A DNA stretch of 64,000 bases from Chelatococcus sp. HY11 (GTDB lineage Bacteria > Pseudomonadota > Alphaproteobacteria > Rhizobiales > Beijerinckiaceae). The notes under the pieces are model-generated. The model made no database searches. It was not told the origin of the DNA and was given only the letters and a program-made list of their open reading frames with translations. The DNA is taken from contig NZ_JAHBRX010000002.1 of the NCBI RefSeq assembly GCF_018398335.1, positions 310,001-374,000 of the forward strand, read 5' to 3'. The position numbers and the translations under genes are program-made. Numbering within the stretch: the first letter of the stretch is position 1; each line of letters starts with the position of its first letter. Positions 27,942-36,488 of this stretch are shown in pieces.

Positions 27942-29003
27942 TCAGCCTTGCCTCCCAAGGATGGGCCGAGGCGCGCCGCCGGCGGTGACCGATTGCAGGA
28001 GCGCGGCGATGGTCGCCGCCGTTCTCGCGCCGATTGTGCCGGGCGACAGATTGGCCCCCCGCCCCAGCGCGAGATCAACCAGCGCATTCACCGGCCCATC
28101 GCAACGATAGATCCAGTCGCCCTCCGTGAGCGGCAGACGCTCCACCTCACCGGAAAAGCGCTTGATCTCGCATTCATCGCGATCGAACGCGGCGGTCAGC
28201 ATGCCGGCGTCGCCGGTAATGAACAGGCGCAGGAGGCCACGATTGCCCTGGGGCATGGCCGCCGCACCGGAGATGCTGGCCACCGCGCCATTGGTGAAGC
28301 GCAAGGCGCCCGCCTCAGCGATATCGACACGGTCCGGGGACACCGCGAAGGCGGTGATCGTGCCCGGCTCCAGGCCCGTCAGGAAATACATCATCGCCAG
28401 GGCATGGGAGAGCTGGCCATAGGCGAAGCCGCCGCCATTCGCGGGATCCTGCCACGTCGAGCGGTCGGGGCGGAAGAAGGTCGTGCGCCAGGAATCCAGT
28501 CCCCGCTCGCCCGTGAAGACATCCCGCGTGGCCGAAATGAAGCTCACCATGACATGCTCGATGGCACCGACAGCGCCTTCCGCGATGCGCCGGCGGAGAT
28601 CGTCGACCCTCGGCAGATACTGGTAGCCATTGGCTGTCACGAGATGACGTCCCCGTGCCTCGGCCTTCGCGACAAGATCCCAGGCTTCCGCCGGGTCAAG
28701 CGTCAGAGGCTTCTCGCACAACACATGAGCGCCGGCTTCGAGGGCAGCCGCGGCATGCCGGTAGTGCAGCTGATGCGGTGAAGCGACGACGACGATGTCG
28801 GGTTTTCGCGCCAGCACATCCTCGAAGCGCTCTGAGGCGAAGACAAAGCCGAAGTGGTCGCGGACGCGTTCCAGCTCGTCCCGCCCGAGACGACAGACGC
28901 CATCAAGAACAACTTCGGGCCGCGCGGCCAGCGCCGGAATATGATTCTGGGCGGCATACCAGCCGGCGCCGATGACGGCGGCACGCAATTGAGGCTCCGG
29001 CAA
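27942..29003 (-). CDS. Gfo/Idh/MocA family oxidoreductase, candidate sugar dehydrogenase
   Basis: About 353 residues. AAVIGAGWYAAQNHIPAL is the N-terminal Rossmann motif, and VLCEKPLTLDPAEAWDLV holds the conserved EKP with the cofactor-binding Lys. These enzymes oxidise or reduce sugar carbons with NAD(P). In this operon it could oxidise the sugar to its lactone, a step usually done by SDR enzymes in known rhamnose pathways. The frame opens at an ATG at 29060, but that start has no ribosome site and lies over an operator. The TTG at 29003 follows AGGAGGGG, so I prefer it. It is the promoter-proximal gene of the nine-gene operon. Confidence 0.82.
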   Translation of the reverse strand: MPEPQLRAAVIGAGWYAAQNHIPALAARPEVVLDGVCRLGRDELERVRDHFGFVFASERFEDVLARKPDIVVVASPHQLHYRHAAAALEAGAHVLCEKPLTLDPAEAWDLVAKAEARGRHLVTANGYQYLPRVDDLRRRIAEGAVGAIEHVMVSFISATRDVFTGERGLDSWRTTFFRPDRSTWQDPANGGGFAYGQLSHALAMMYFLTGLEPGTITAFAVSPDRVDIAEAGALRFTNGAVASISGAAAMPQGNRGLLRLFITGDAGMLTAAFDRDECEIKRFSGEVERLPLTEGDWIYRCDGPVNALVDLALGRGANLSPGTIGARTAATIAALLQSVTAGGAPRPILGRQG

Positions 29004-29034
29004 TCCCCCCTCCTGATCACAACGATGGGCAGCT

Positions 29035-29052
29035 ATGGATAGCGCTGTCCAT
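29035..29052. promoter_or_regulatory. LacI-family operator, copy 1
   Basis: ATGGATAGCGCTGTCCAT is an 18-bp near-perfect palindrome centred on a CG step, the layout typical of LacI-family operators. It lies about 32 bp upstream of the preferred start of the Gfo/Idh gene. Confidence 0.75.
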
Positions 29053-29125
29053 TTCGACATACGGAAACCACGGCCCGGTGATTTTTTCTATGACAGCAGC
29101 GCTTTTCGAGATACAAGAAGTGCAG

Positions 29126-29143
29126 ATGGACATCGTTATCCAT
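29126..29143. promoter_or_regulatory. LacI-family operator, copy 2
   Basis: ATGGACATCGTTATCCAT matches copy 1 (shared pattern ATGGAyAnCGnTrTCCAT) and lies about 90 bp away, roughly 52-69 bp before the start of the LacI gene. Two sites in one divergent spacer could allow looping, with repression of both the operon and the repressor gene. Confidence 0.75.
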
Positions 29144-29194
29144 GAGCAGAATGAGTAGGCCTTGAGCGAATTCGAGTCAAGTCGGCAATCGGGC

Positions 29195-30211
29195 ATGGAG
29201 AACCGCGCAAGTTCGGCGCCCGTTCGCCTGGAAGATGTCGCGGCCGCCGCCGGTGTTTCGACGATCACCGCGTCGCGCTGCATCAGTAATCCCGGACGCG
29301 TTTCCGAGCGCACGCGCAAGCATGTCCTGAAGGTCGCGAGCGCCATGGGCTATGTCCCCAATCTCGTAGCCTCCAGCCTGGTGTCAGCCCGGTCAAACGT
29401 CATCGGCGTCGTGGTGCCAACCTTGGCCAACCCGATCCACGGGATGGTGCTGCAGGGCGCCGCCGACATTCTGGAGCCCGCCGGCTACAAGCTGCTTCTC
29501 GGCAATTCGCATTTCCATCGCGGCAACGAGCTCGAGCTGGTGCGCACGTTCCTTGGCCATCGCGTCGATGGCATCCTCCTGACAGGAAAGGACCATGCCG
29601 ACGAATGTCTGGAGTTGCTTCGCCGCTCCGGCACGCCGCTGGTCGAGATGTTCGACTACAATCCAGCACCACTCGACATGAGCGTGGGCTCGTCAAATTA
29701 CGATGCGGGCGCCTCTCTTGGCCAGTATCTCCTGGCGCGCGGTCGCAAGCATCTCGCCTATGTCGGGCATACGGGGCTCGACGACAGCCGCATGATGGCT
29801 CGTCTCGAGGGGTTGCAATCCGTCTGTGAGGCCCACGACGCGCCACCCCCGAGGCACTACGAGATCACCAGCGATCCGGGCTCCGGCAATGGCGGCGAAG
29901 TCGTCGGCACAATCCTGCGCGATGCGCCGGAGGTCGATGCCGTTGTCTTCGCGGGTCACCAGGTGGCCGTCGGCGCCATCCGCCATGCACTCGACATCGG
30001 TATCGATGTACCGGGGCGGCTGGCGATCGCCGGCTTCGGTGAATCCCCGATCGCCCGGTGGATCTCCCCGTCGCTCACCACGGTGCAGTTCCCCGTGCGT
30101 GAGACAGGCGTTGAAGCCGGCAAACTGTTGCTCGGCCGCCTTCAAGGCCAGGCGCCGGCGCAACGCGCCGTCAGGCTGAGCTTCGAGATCCTCAGCCGCG
30201 AGAGCGCCTGA
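29195..30211 (+). CDS. LacI family transcriptional regulator
   Basis: About 338 residues. The HTH and hinge are clear: VRLEDVAAAAGVSTITASR followed by NPGRVSERTRKHV and AMGYVPNLVASSL. A periplasmic-binding-protein-like effector domain follows, with IGVVVPTLANPIHG and VDGILLTG. The frame opens at a TTG at 29162; the ATG at 29195 gives the normal spacing before the HTH, though neither has a strong ribosome site. It is divergent from the mutarotase/dehydratase/importer operon and probably represses it until the sugar or a sugar acid binds. Confidence 0.93.
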   Translation: MENRASSAPVRLEDVAAAAGVSTITASRCISNPGRVSERTRKHVLKVASAMGYVPNLVASSLVSARSNVIGVVVPTLANPIHGMVLQGAADILEPAGYKLLLGNSHFHRGNELELVRTFLGHRVDGILLTGKDHADECLELLRRSGTPLVEMFDYNPAPLDMSVGSSNYDAGASLGQYLLARGRKHLAYVGHTGLDDSRMMARLEGLQSVCEAHDAPPPRHYEITSDPGSGNGGEVVGTILRDAPEVDAVVFAGHQVAVGAIRHALDIGIDVPGRLAIAGFGESPIARWISPSLTTVQFPVRETGVEAGKLLLGRLQGQAPAQRAVRLSFEILSRESA

Positions 30212-30259
30212 CCTGTTGTCATCACCGGATTGCTTTTCGGGTGGGCGGCTCGATGTCGA

Positions 30260-30547
30260 TCAAGCCTCGGGCACGGGGACGGGACGCGCGATCGGCGCGC
30301 GTATGAGCCAGGTGACCGAGACGAAAGCGCCGATCCAGGAGCCGATCGCCGCGAAGACCACATAAACGGCATGTTCGGTGTAGCTGATGACCGCGAAGGC
30401 TGACAGCATATACCAGATTGAGCTCCAATTGGCCGCGCGAACGCGATGTCTCGCTCCAACCGCGGCGTTAAAGAAAACATAGGCGGCATCAGTTGCCCCC
30501 GTTGCGAGAACGACACCTGCCGCGATAATGGGGTCAATACCAAACAT
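30260..30547 (-). CDS. Small integral membrane protein of unknown function
   Basis: A 95-residue protein with three hydrophobic stretches: PIIAAGVVLATGATDAAYVFF, SSIWYMLSAFAVISYTEHAVYVV shortened by membrane core residues, and VFAAIGSWIGAFVSVTWL. The motif AANWSSIWYMLSAFAVISY between the first two looks conserved-protein-like rather than random, and the gene has an AT-rich upstream region. It stands alone between the LacI gene and a dispersed repeat. I do not recognise a function. Confidence 0.65.
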   Translation of the reverse strand: MFGIDPIIAAGVVLATGATDAAYVFFNAAVGARHRVRAANWSSIWYMLSAFAVISYTEHAVYVVFAAIGSWIGAFVSVTWLIRAPIARPVPVPEA

Positions 30548-30923
30548 AACTATTATCCTTCTTATTTATTATGTATTGATATCATATGTGTTATTTTATG
30601 TGAATATATTCCGATATTTCATCACGCGAGAGTGATCAATACGATTTCTATACCTATTCATCCGATGGTGATTTGGCGGTTTCAGATTTTTCGGACCAAC
30701 TGCAAGGCGTCTTCCCCACCGGCGTCATCCCGGTCCATACACGTGTGCCGGGGATCCCCATCGGAAGGACGCGATCCACAGGGATCGGGATGGCCAGGAC
30801 AAAGCCCGGCCATGACGGCCGAGGCTCCGAGTTTCCTCCAGATTGGATAACGCTCCATCCTTGCGCGCCATTCGTTTGTCGTACACAGCTGCTAGCTCCG
30901 CTTATTCAAGGGGCTGGACAGCG
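30548..30923. other. AT-rich spacer and dispersed repeat upstream of the chromate transporter homologue
   Basis: The first 110 bases are strikingly AT-rich against the surrounding DNA (for example TTATTTATTATGTATTGATAT) and must contain the promoter of the small membrane-protein gene. The remainder contains a dispersed repeat and the leader of the chromate-transporter homologue. No gene is supported here. Confidence 0.5.
30724..30818 (-). repeat. Dispersed intergenic repeat, copy 1
   Basis: About 95 bp. Its reverse complement begins CCGTCATGGCCGGGCTTTGT and ends GACCGGGATGAC, closely matching the element at 45524-45611 along its whole length with a few substitutions and gaps. The element has complementary ends (GTCATcccGG...CCGGccATGAC), so it can form a stem. 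Confidence 0.75.
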
Positions 30924-30925
30924 CG

Positions 30926-32155
30926 GTGGACATGGGGAACGTGGATAGCGGACGAGTGCGCGATCGGCAGCGATGGGAGCGATCCCTCGAGGTCTTCGCA
31001 GCCTTCCTGAAGCTCGGTTGTACGTCCTTCGGAGGCCCCATCGCCCATCTCGGCTATTTCCGCAATGAGTTCGTGGTTCGACGCGGCTGGCTGAGCGAGA
31101 AAGACTATGCTGATATCGTCGGCCTCTGCCAGTTTCTGCCAGGCCCGACATCGAGCCAAGTCGGATTTGCACTGGGCCTCCTGCGGGGAGGCAAGCTTGG
31201 CGCCTTCCTGGCGTGGATTGGGTTCACCCTGCCGTCGGCGCTGGCGATGATCGCCTTCGCGGCCGGCGCGGACAGGCTCGGCGGCACGGTCGCGACTGGA
31301 ATTCTCACGGGGCTGAAGATCGTCGCCGTCGCCGTCGTGGCACAAGCCGTATGGGGTATGGCGACGACCTTGTGTCCCGACATGCGCCGCGCGGCCATCG
31401 CGCTCGCGGCAGGCGTCATTGCTCTCTTCGCCGCCGGATCATTGGGCCAGATCGTCGCGCTAGTCGCGGGCGCGGTGGCCGGCCTCGCGCTCTGCCGGGA
31501 CGCTGGTCAATCGTCCGTCGGTGTCATCGCCTTGCCAGTGTCCCGGCGAGCCGGCGGCGCGTCGCTGGTTATTTTCCTGGCTCTCCTTCTCGGCCTGCCA
31601 CTCGGAGCTTATCTGACGTCCTCCCAAGCGCTCGCCATGTTCGATGCCTTTTACCGGTCGGGGGCGCTGGTCTTCGGCGGCGGGCACGTCGTGCTGCCTC
31701 TTCTGGAAGCACGCGTCGTTGAACCCGGCTGGATCAACCCGTCACAATTCATCGCGGGTTATGCCGCGGCCCAAGCCGTGCCAGGACCGTTGTTCACGTT
31801 TGCCGCCTATCTCGGCATGTCCCTGGACGTTCCGCCTAATGGCTTACCCGGCGCGCTGCTCGCACTGGTCGCGATTTTCCTGCCTGGCTTCCTGCTGGTC
31901 GGTGGGGTGGCGCCTTTCTGGAACAGTTTCCGTACACGTCCCACCGTGCGGGCCGCCTTGCATGGCGTGAATGCCGCCGTCGTTGGCATTCTCGGCGCGG
32001 CGCTCGTCAGCCCCATCGGCACGGCCGCGATCACCGGATGGGAAGCACTCGCCCTCACGCTCGTTTACGGGGCGCTGCTAATCCGGTACGCATTGCAGCC
32101 TTGGATCATCGTGCTCATCGGGGCCGCGATCGGCGCGGCGATGGCCTTTTACTAA
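30926..32155 (+). CDS. ChrA-family chromate transporter homologue (two-domain)
   Basis: A 409-residue membrane protein with two homologous CHR domains. The first carries FLKLGCTSFGGPIAHLGYFRNEFV and QFLPGPTSSQVGFALGLLRGG in part; the second repeats the pattern as YRSGALVFGGGHVVLPLL and AAQAVPGPLFTFAAYLG. Long-chain members are proton symporters that export chromate, and some have other anions as substrate. The start is a GTG with an ATG two codons on. No other metal-resistance gene is near, so chromate resistance is only a family-based guess. Confidence 0.88.
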   Translation: MDMGNVDSGRVRDRQRWERSLEVFAAFLKLGCTSFGGPIAHLGYFRNEFVVRRGWLSEKDYADIVGLCQFLPGPTSSQVGFALGLLRGGKLGAFLAWIGFTLPSALAMIAFAAGADRLGGTVATGILTGLKIVAVAVVAQAVWGMATTLCPDMRRAAIALAAGVIALFAAGSLGQIVALVAGAVAGLALCRDAGQSSVGVIALPVSRRAGGASLVIFLALLLGLPLGAYLTSSQALAMFDAFYRSGALVFGGGHVVLPLLEARVVEPGWINPSQFIAGYAAAQAVPGPLFTFAAYLGMSLDVPPNGLPGALLALVAIFLPGFLLVGGVAPFWNSFRTRPTVRAALHGVNAAVVGILGAALVSPIGTAAITGWEALALTLVYGALLIRYALQPWIIVLIGAAIGAAMAFY

Positions 32156-32181
32156 GCTTGGCTTGGCCTAGCCTGCGCCCA

Positions 32182-32406
32182 TCAGACAGCCGAGGTGCCG
32201 TTCAGGCTGCCAAGCATGCGGACCTGCTCTGCCCGAATGACCTCAAAACGCAATAGCAGCGTCTCGGCATAGTACGTGGAACAGCCGGCGGCGCGTAACC
32301 TTTCGATGAGATGACGCTTGCGCTCGATCGTGACCTCGATGTCACCCAAATGGCAGAGCGCCGTATCGAAAGCCGCCCCTGCCGCGTTTTGTCCACCCAT
32401 GGCCAC
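32182..32406 (-). CDS. Small hypothetical protein
   Basis: A 74-residue predicted helical protein (core IERKRHLIERLRAAGCSTYYAETLLLRFEV cut for length; charged, heptad-like). Similar short helical proteins with an RxLIxxLRxxG pattern are common in rhizobial genomes with no known role. It is convergent with the chromate-transporter homologue. Support is its amino-acid composition and clean separation from neighbours; no functional claim is made. Confidence 0.5.
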   Translation of the reverse strand: MAMGGQNAAGAAFDTALCHLGDIEVTIERKRHLIERLRAAGCSTYYAETLLLRFEVIRAEQVRMLGSLNGTSAV

Positions 32407-32502
32407 AGCATTCTCATTTCTGATACTTTGTCAGCACCCTACACGCAAAGCGACGCCGGCACCATAAACCTCGCCCGGGGACGCCGGCTGACGCGGCGTG
32501 AC

Positions 32503-33432
32503 TTATTCCTTCACGCTGCCCGTCACTGGCACGCCGTTGATGCGTTCGAAGAGACGCGCGACTGAGGCATCGTCATCCCTCCCCATGCCGGCAGCGGAGG
32601 TCATCAAAAAGAGCTGAAGGGCAGCGCTGGCGATCGGCACCGGAATGCGGTCCTTGCGCGCGATATCGGCCACAATGCCGAGGTCCTTCACGAAAATATC
32701 CACCATGCTGCGCGGTGTGTAGTCGTTATCGAGCACATGCGGCATGCGGTTCTCGAACATCCACGAATTGCCAGCCGAATGGGTGATGACTTCGTAGACC
32801 CGCCGCAGGTCCAGATTCTGCGCCGCCGCGAACGCCATCGCCTCGCAAGCCGCCGCGATATGCACGCCCGCGAGCAATTGGTTCACGATCTTGAAGGCAG
32901 ACGCGTCGCCAACCGCCTCGCCGAGCTCATAGACGCGCTCCGCCATGGCATAGAGAACAGCCCGGGCCGTGTTGACCGTCGAACCTGCCCCCGACACGAG
33001 GATCGTGAGCTCTCCGGCTGCCGCACGCTGCGCGCCGCCACTGATCGGCGCGTCGAGATAAGCGTGGCCGGCCGCCTCGACATCTCTGGCGAAGGCACGC
33101 GCCTCGTCCGGTGACAACGTGGCGCAGGAGAGAAAGACAGCCCCGCGCTCCATGGCACTGAGACACCCGCCGGGACCGGACAGGACTGCCCCTGTCTGGG
33201 CGGCATTGACCACGACGCAGACGACCACATCAGCACCCGCGACAGCCTCGGCCGGGCTCGCCGCACCGCGTCCGCCATCCCGGGTGAAGCGCGCAAGCAC
33301 CTCTGGACTGACGTCGAAACCGGCGACGTCGAACTTCTCGCGCAGCAGGGTCGATGCCATGCCGTAGCCCATCGAGCCAAGCCCGATGACGGCGACCTTC
33401 CGCCCCGGTTGACCTTCATTCTGTCCGGACAT
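32503..33432 (-). CDS. 3-hydroxyisobutyrate dehydrogenase-like NAD(P)-dependent oxidoreductase
   Basis: About 309 residues. VAVIGLGSMGYGMA is the N-terminal Rossmann motif, DAPISGGAQRAAAGEL the substrate-binding loop (DAPVSGG), and AFKIVNQLLAGVHIAAACEA carries the catalytic Lys. The family oxidises beta-hydroxy acids, including tartronate semialdehyde-type substrates. I start at the ATG at 33432, preceded by GGGAGGAG; the open frame extends 159 bases upstream without family features. It is divergent from the enolase-superfamily dehydratase operon and probably handles a product of that pathway. Confidence 0.88.
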   Translation of the reverse strand: MSGQNEGQPGRKVAVIGLGSMGYGMASTLLREKFDVAGFDVSPEVLARFTRDGGRGAASPAEAVAGADVVVCVVVNAAQTGAVLSGPGGCLSAMERGAVFLSCATLSPDEARAFARDVEAAGHAYLDAPISGGAQRAAAGELTILVSGAGSTVNTARAVLYAMAERVYELGEAVGDASAFKIVNQLLAGVHIAAACEAMAFAAAQNLDLRRVYEVITHSAGNSWMFENRMPHVLDNDYTPRSMVDIFVKDLGIVADIARKDRIPVPIASAALQLFLMTSAAGMGRDDDASVARLFERINGVPVTGSVKE

Positions 33433-33670
33433 CACTGCTTGTCTCCTCCCGTTGCCCCCGCATGATAGGATGGTCGGGCGGGCTGTCCAGTTGAAGGCCC
33501 CGTGCGCGGTACTCGGCTGCGCGATCCGGCCAATGCAGATCGACGATACATGGATCGATGCGGCACCAGCGGGCATGCCCCGTGTTTCCAACCATCACGA
33601 TCAGACGAGCAACCACCCAACGGTGGGGATTTTATCGCGACCGCTTGACGAAGCCCGCGAAACTGGTGAC

Positions 33671-33707
33671 ATTGGCTCACGGAAAGTCCGCTATTGGTTG
33701 CAATTGG
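33671..33707. promoter_or_regulatory. ATTGG repeat cluster upstream of sugar-acid operon
   Basis: Three ATTGG pentamers start at 33671, 33693 and 33703, spaced 22 and 10 bases, so they lie on nearly the same face of the helix. Similar repeats with 11-base spacing occur upstream of the operon at 40940. The 329-bp divergent spacer (33433-33761) holds this cluster and otherwise nothing I recognise. A binding role for the GntR protein at 39999-40727 is inference. Confidence 0.4.
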
Positions 33708-33761
33708 TTTGCGGGTTGCCTGCGCTGTGGCGCAATTCGGGAATCGCGAGAGGAGATCGCA

Positions 33762-34889
33762 TTGGCGCGCGTTCGAGATATCCGCTTCATCCCCCTCTCC
33801 TGCCCGCTCCCGAAGCCTTATGGCATGGCCAAATCCTTGGCGAGCGCGCGGCAGACGACCCTGGTCGTCGTCGAAACGGACGCGGATGTCAGCGGTATCG
33901 GCGAGGCCTGGGGCATGCCGTCCGTCAATCTCGCCTATCTCCCGCTCCTCAAGGACTATCTGGTCGGCACCCATATCGCGGATGTGGAACTTGTCTTCAC
34001 GCGTATCATCGCGCGCCACTATCACTTCGGTGTGCAGAACCAGTTGATGGGCTCGATCAGTGGTATCGACATGGCCGCCAAGGATGCCCTGGGGCAGGTG
34101 GTCGGGCTGCCCGTGTGCCAGCTGATCGGCGGCCGCGGCGGCGAAAGCGTGCCTGTCTACGCGTCTGGCGGCTACATCACCGAGAATCCGGACGCGGATT
34201 TTGCGCCGCAGATCGAGGCCATCGCCGCTGCGGGTCACAAGGCGGTGAAGATCAAGATCGGTCTTGGGCCCGATTCCGATGAAGCGCGCGTCAGGACGGC
34301 GCGCCACATCCTGGGCGACAAGGTCGACATCATGGTCGACATCAACTCCAACTACATGCTGGATCTGGCCAAGGCGTCGATCGCGCGTCTCGCTCCCTAC
34401 CGGATCACCTGGGTGGAGGAGCCCCTCACACCGCAGGATATCGATGGGTACGAGATCCTGCAGCGTGCGAGCCCGGTTCCCATCGCTACGGGAGAGGCTC
34501 TCTATACGGTCTTCGATTTCAAAAGACTGACCGACAGGCACGCCGTCGACGTGCTGCAGCCAGACCTCTCCCTGTGTGGCGGCTTCTGGCAAGGGCGGCG
34601 CATCGCCGACCTCGGCGAGGCCAACCATCTGAGGCTGTCGCCTCACGTGTGGGGCTCCGGCATCGGATTGGCCGCCGGCGTCCACTATGTGGCGTCCCGC
34701 TCCCCCTATCCGCACGGGCAAAACGCGCCTTGGCCCACATTGGTCGAATATGATGTCGGCGAGAACCCGCTGCGCGAGAGCATCCTGACGGAGCCCTTGG
34801 TCGCGGTCGACGGCCAGATCGCGGTGCCGACCGCTCCGGGTCTTGGGATCAGCCTCGATTGGGACGCCGTCAAGCGGTTCGCGCAGTAA
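33762..34889 (+). CDS. Mandelate racemase/muconate lactonizing enzyme family sugar-acid dehydratase
   Basis: About 375 residues. The Lys163-Ile-Lys165 pair (AVKIKIG), metal ligands Asp193 (MVDIN), Glu219 (WVEEP) and Glu245 (TGEAL), and His295 (LSPHVWGSG) define an active mandelate-racemase-subgroup enzyme. Acid-sugar dehydratases and racemases share this set. I start at a TTG at 33762, which follows GAGAGGAG; the frame is open 200 bases further upstream, but those codons are not family sequence and cross the control region. It heads an operon with an SDR, RidA and a Dpp-type importer. Galactonate, gluconate or arabinonate-type substrates are possible. Confidence 0.85.
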   Translation: MARVRDIRFIPLSCPLPKPYGMAKSLASARQTTLVVVETDADVSGIGEAWGMPSVNLAYLPLLKDYLVGTHIADVELVFTRIIARHYHFGVQNQLMGSISGIDMAAKDALGQVVGLPVCQLIGGRGGESVPVYASGGYITENPDADFAPQIEAIAAAGHKAVKIKIGLGPDSDEARVRTARHILGDKVDIMVDINSNYMLDLAKASIARLAPYRITWVEEPLTPQDIDGYEILQRASPVPIATGEALYTVFDFKRLTDRHAVDVLQPDLSLCGGFWQGRRIADLGEANHLRLSPHVWGSGIGLAAGVHYVASRSPYPHGQNAPWPTLVEYDVGENPLRESILTEPLVAVDGQIAVPTAPGLGISLDWDAVKRFAQ

Positions 34890-34977
34890 CGGCAAAGAAT
34901 ATCAGACCTTTCGCCCCTCCCCCTCCGGCTGGCAGCCGGACGGGACCGCCCCGGCTTACAGAGATGACAGAGACGCG

Positions 34978-35982
34978 ATGACCTCACAGGCGGCAATCTC
35001 TCCCATCGCTCCCGGTGCCAGCGTCGTCGTCATCGGCGGCCGCGGCTTCGTCGGCTCACATGTTGTCCGGGCGCTGATCGCCAATGGCTACCAGGCGCAT
35101 GTCTTTGGTCCGGCAATGGCCGCCGACCTGCTTGCCGACAAGACCGGCCAATTCGGCGAGACCGTCGGCGGCCTGGAGGATCGGGATCTTGTGCGCGCCA
35201 TGCTCGCCGCGGTGAAGCCGGTCGCGGTCGTTTCCTGCGCGGCCTTCGGCGCGGGCGACCAGGGCCTCATGCGGTCCGGCGAGAGCGACGCCGACATGGC
35301 CTTTGCCATTAATATCGATGGTTTCAGGCATCTTATCGCCGCAGCCGTGGAGGCCAACGTCAAGCGCCTCATCTGGACAAGCTCGACGGTCGTCTATGGC
35401 CCGGCCAGCGATTATGCCGCCGAACCTGTCGACGAGGACGCGCCCAAGCGTCCACGCACCGTCTACGGCCTCACCAAGCACATCGCCGAGGAGGTCGCTG
35501 ATTTCGCGGCGCTGCGGCATGATCTGTCGATCACCGGCCTCAGGCTGCCGCTCATTCTCGGTCCCGGCCTCTGGTACAAGGGCGCGGCGGCGGCTCTCGC
35601 GGAACTTCTGCAAGCTGGGAGCCGTGGCGGCACGCATCACATCGCCTTCCACGACCGTCCGATCGACCTGATGCATGTCAGCGATGTCGCCACCGCCTGC
35701 CTCGCGGTGCTGGCAGCGCATCAGCCGCTCGCGACAGTCTATAACATCAACGGTTTCACCGCCTCGGTGCGGGACATAGCCGCGGCCGTCGAAAAGGCGA
35801 CGCCGGGCCTTGAGGTCGCGCTCGACGTCACCGAACCGGCGATGCTCTTCCCGCTCATCAGCGATGCCCGCTTCCGCCACGATACGGGTTTCACGCCAGC
35901 CTTCGACCTTCCCGGCCTCGCCGCCGACATGGCGAAAGGCGAGGGAGCCGTCGCGGCATCATCATCCAGGGAGGCCCCATGA
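34978..35982 (+). CDS. NAD-dependent epimerase/dehydratase (extended SDR)
   Basis: A 334-residue extended short-chain dehydrogenase. VVVIGGRGFVGSHVV is the NAD-binding motif near residues 16-30; the catalytic set is Ser/Thr around 135 (WTSSTVVYG) with Tyr163 and Lys167 (VYGLTKHI). Such proteins act as sugar or uronate dehydrogenases or nucleotide-sugar epimerases; next to a sugar-acid dehydratase, a dehydrogenase role is more likely. The ATG at 34978 begins the fold, and the stop overlaps the RidA start in an ATGA junction. Confidence 0.85.
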   Translation: MTSQAAISPIAPGASVVVIGGRGFVGSHVVRALIANGYQAHVFGPAMAADLLADKTGQFGETVGGLEDRDLVRAMLAAVKPVAVVSCAAFGAGDQGLMRSGESDADMAFAINIDGFRHLIAAAVEANVKRLIWTSSTVVYGPASDYAAEPVDEDAPKRPRTVYGLTKHIAEEVADFAALRHDLSITGLRLPLILGPGLWYKGAAAALAELLQAGSRGGTHHIAFHDRPIDLMHVSDVATACLAVLAAHQPLATVYNINGFTASVRDIAAAVEKATPGLEVALDVTEPAMLFPLISDARFRHDTGFTPAFDLPGLAADMAKGEGAVAASSSREAP

Positions 35983-36437
35983 TCGCGCAGAAACTGGAAA
36001 GCCTCGGGCTCACACTGCCCGAGCCCGCCAAGCCCGCCTTCAACTATTCAGCCGTCACGCTCCACAACGGCATCGCCTATGTCAGCGGCCAGATGCCGAA
36101 GGTCGACGGCGAGGTACGGGTGTTCGGCAAGGTCGGGGCCGAAGTGAGCCTTGAAACCGCGCGTGAAGAGGCGCGCATTTGCATTCTCCAGGGGCTCGCC
36201 TGCCTCGCGGAGGCGCTCGGCGATCTCAACCGCGTCGACCGCATCCTGAAGGTCAACGGCTACGTCGCCTCCGCGCCGGGCTTCAATGCCCAGCCGAAGG
36301 TTCTCGATGCGGCGTCGGACCTGCTCGTCGCCATCTTCGGCAACGCGGGCCGCCACGCCCGCGCGGCGGTCGGCGTCGCCGAACTGCCCCGCAATGCCGC
36401 GGTCGAGATCGAACTCATCGCGAGCTACACGGACTGA
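35979..36437 (+). CDS. RidA/YjgF family protein
   Basis: A 152-residue protein. NGIAYVSGQMPKVDGE, KVNGYVASAPGFNAQPKVLD and the C-terminal RAAVGVAELPRNAAVEIELIA follow the Rid family plan, but near the end the sequence has RAAVGVAELPRNA rather than the canonical RxxVxVxxLPxxA only in spacing, so the substrate Arg is present. Canonical RidA hydrolyses enamines and imines formed by PLP enzymes or amino-acid oxidases. Its place in a sugar-acid operon suggests removal of a reactive enamine or enol. Translationally coupled to the SDR. Confidence 0.88.
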   Translation: MIAQKLESLGLTLPEPAKPAFNYSAVTLHNGIAYVSGQMPKVDGEVRVFGKVGAEVSLETAREEARICILQGLACLAEALGDLNRVDRILKVNGYVASAPGFNAQPKVLDAASDLLVAIFGNAGRHARAAVGVAELPRNAAVEIELIASYTD

Positions 36438-36488
36438 GATTTTCCTAACAAGCTGATGTCAAAGCATAATTCAGAGGAGAAAGAAGCA

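Noticed and set aside
29004-29060. N-terminal extension of the Gfo/Idh gene to the ATG at 29060
   Set aside because: No ribosome binding site precedes it, the added residues are not part of the fold, and the stretch covers a LacI-type operator. The TTG at 29003 has a strong site.
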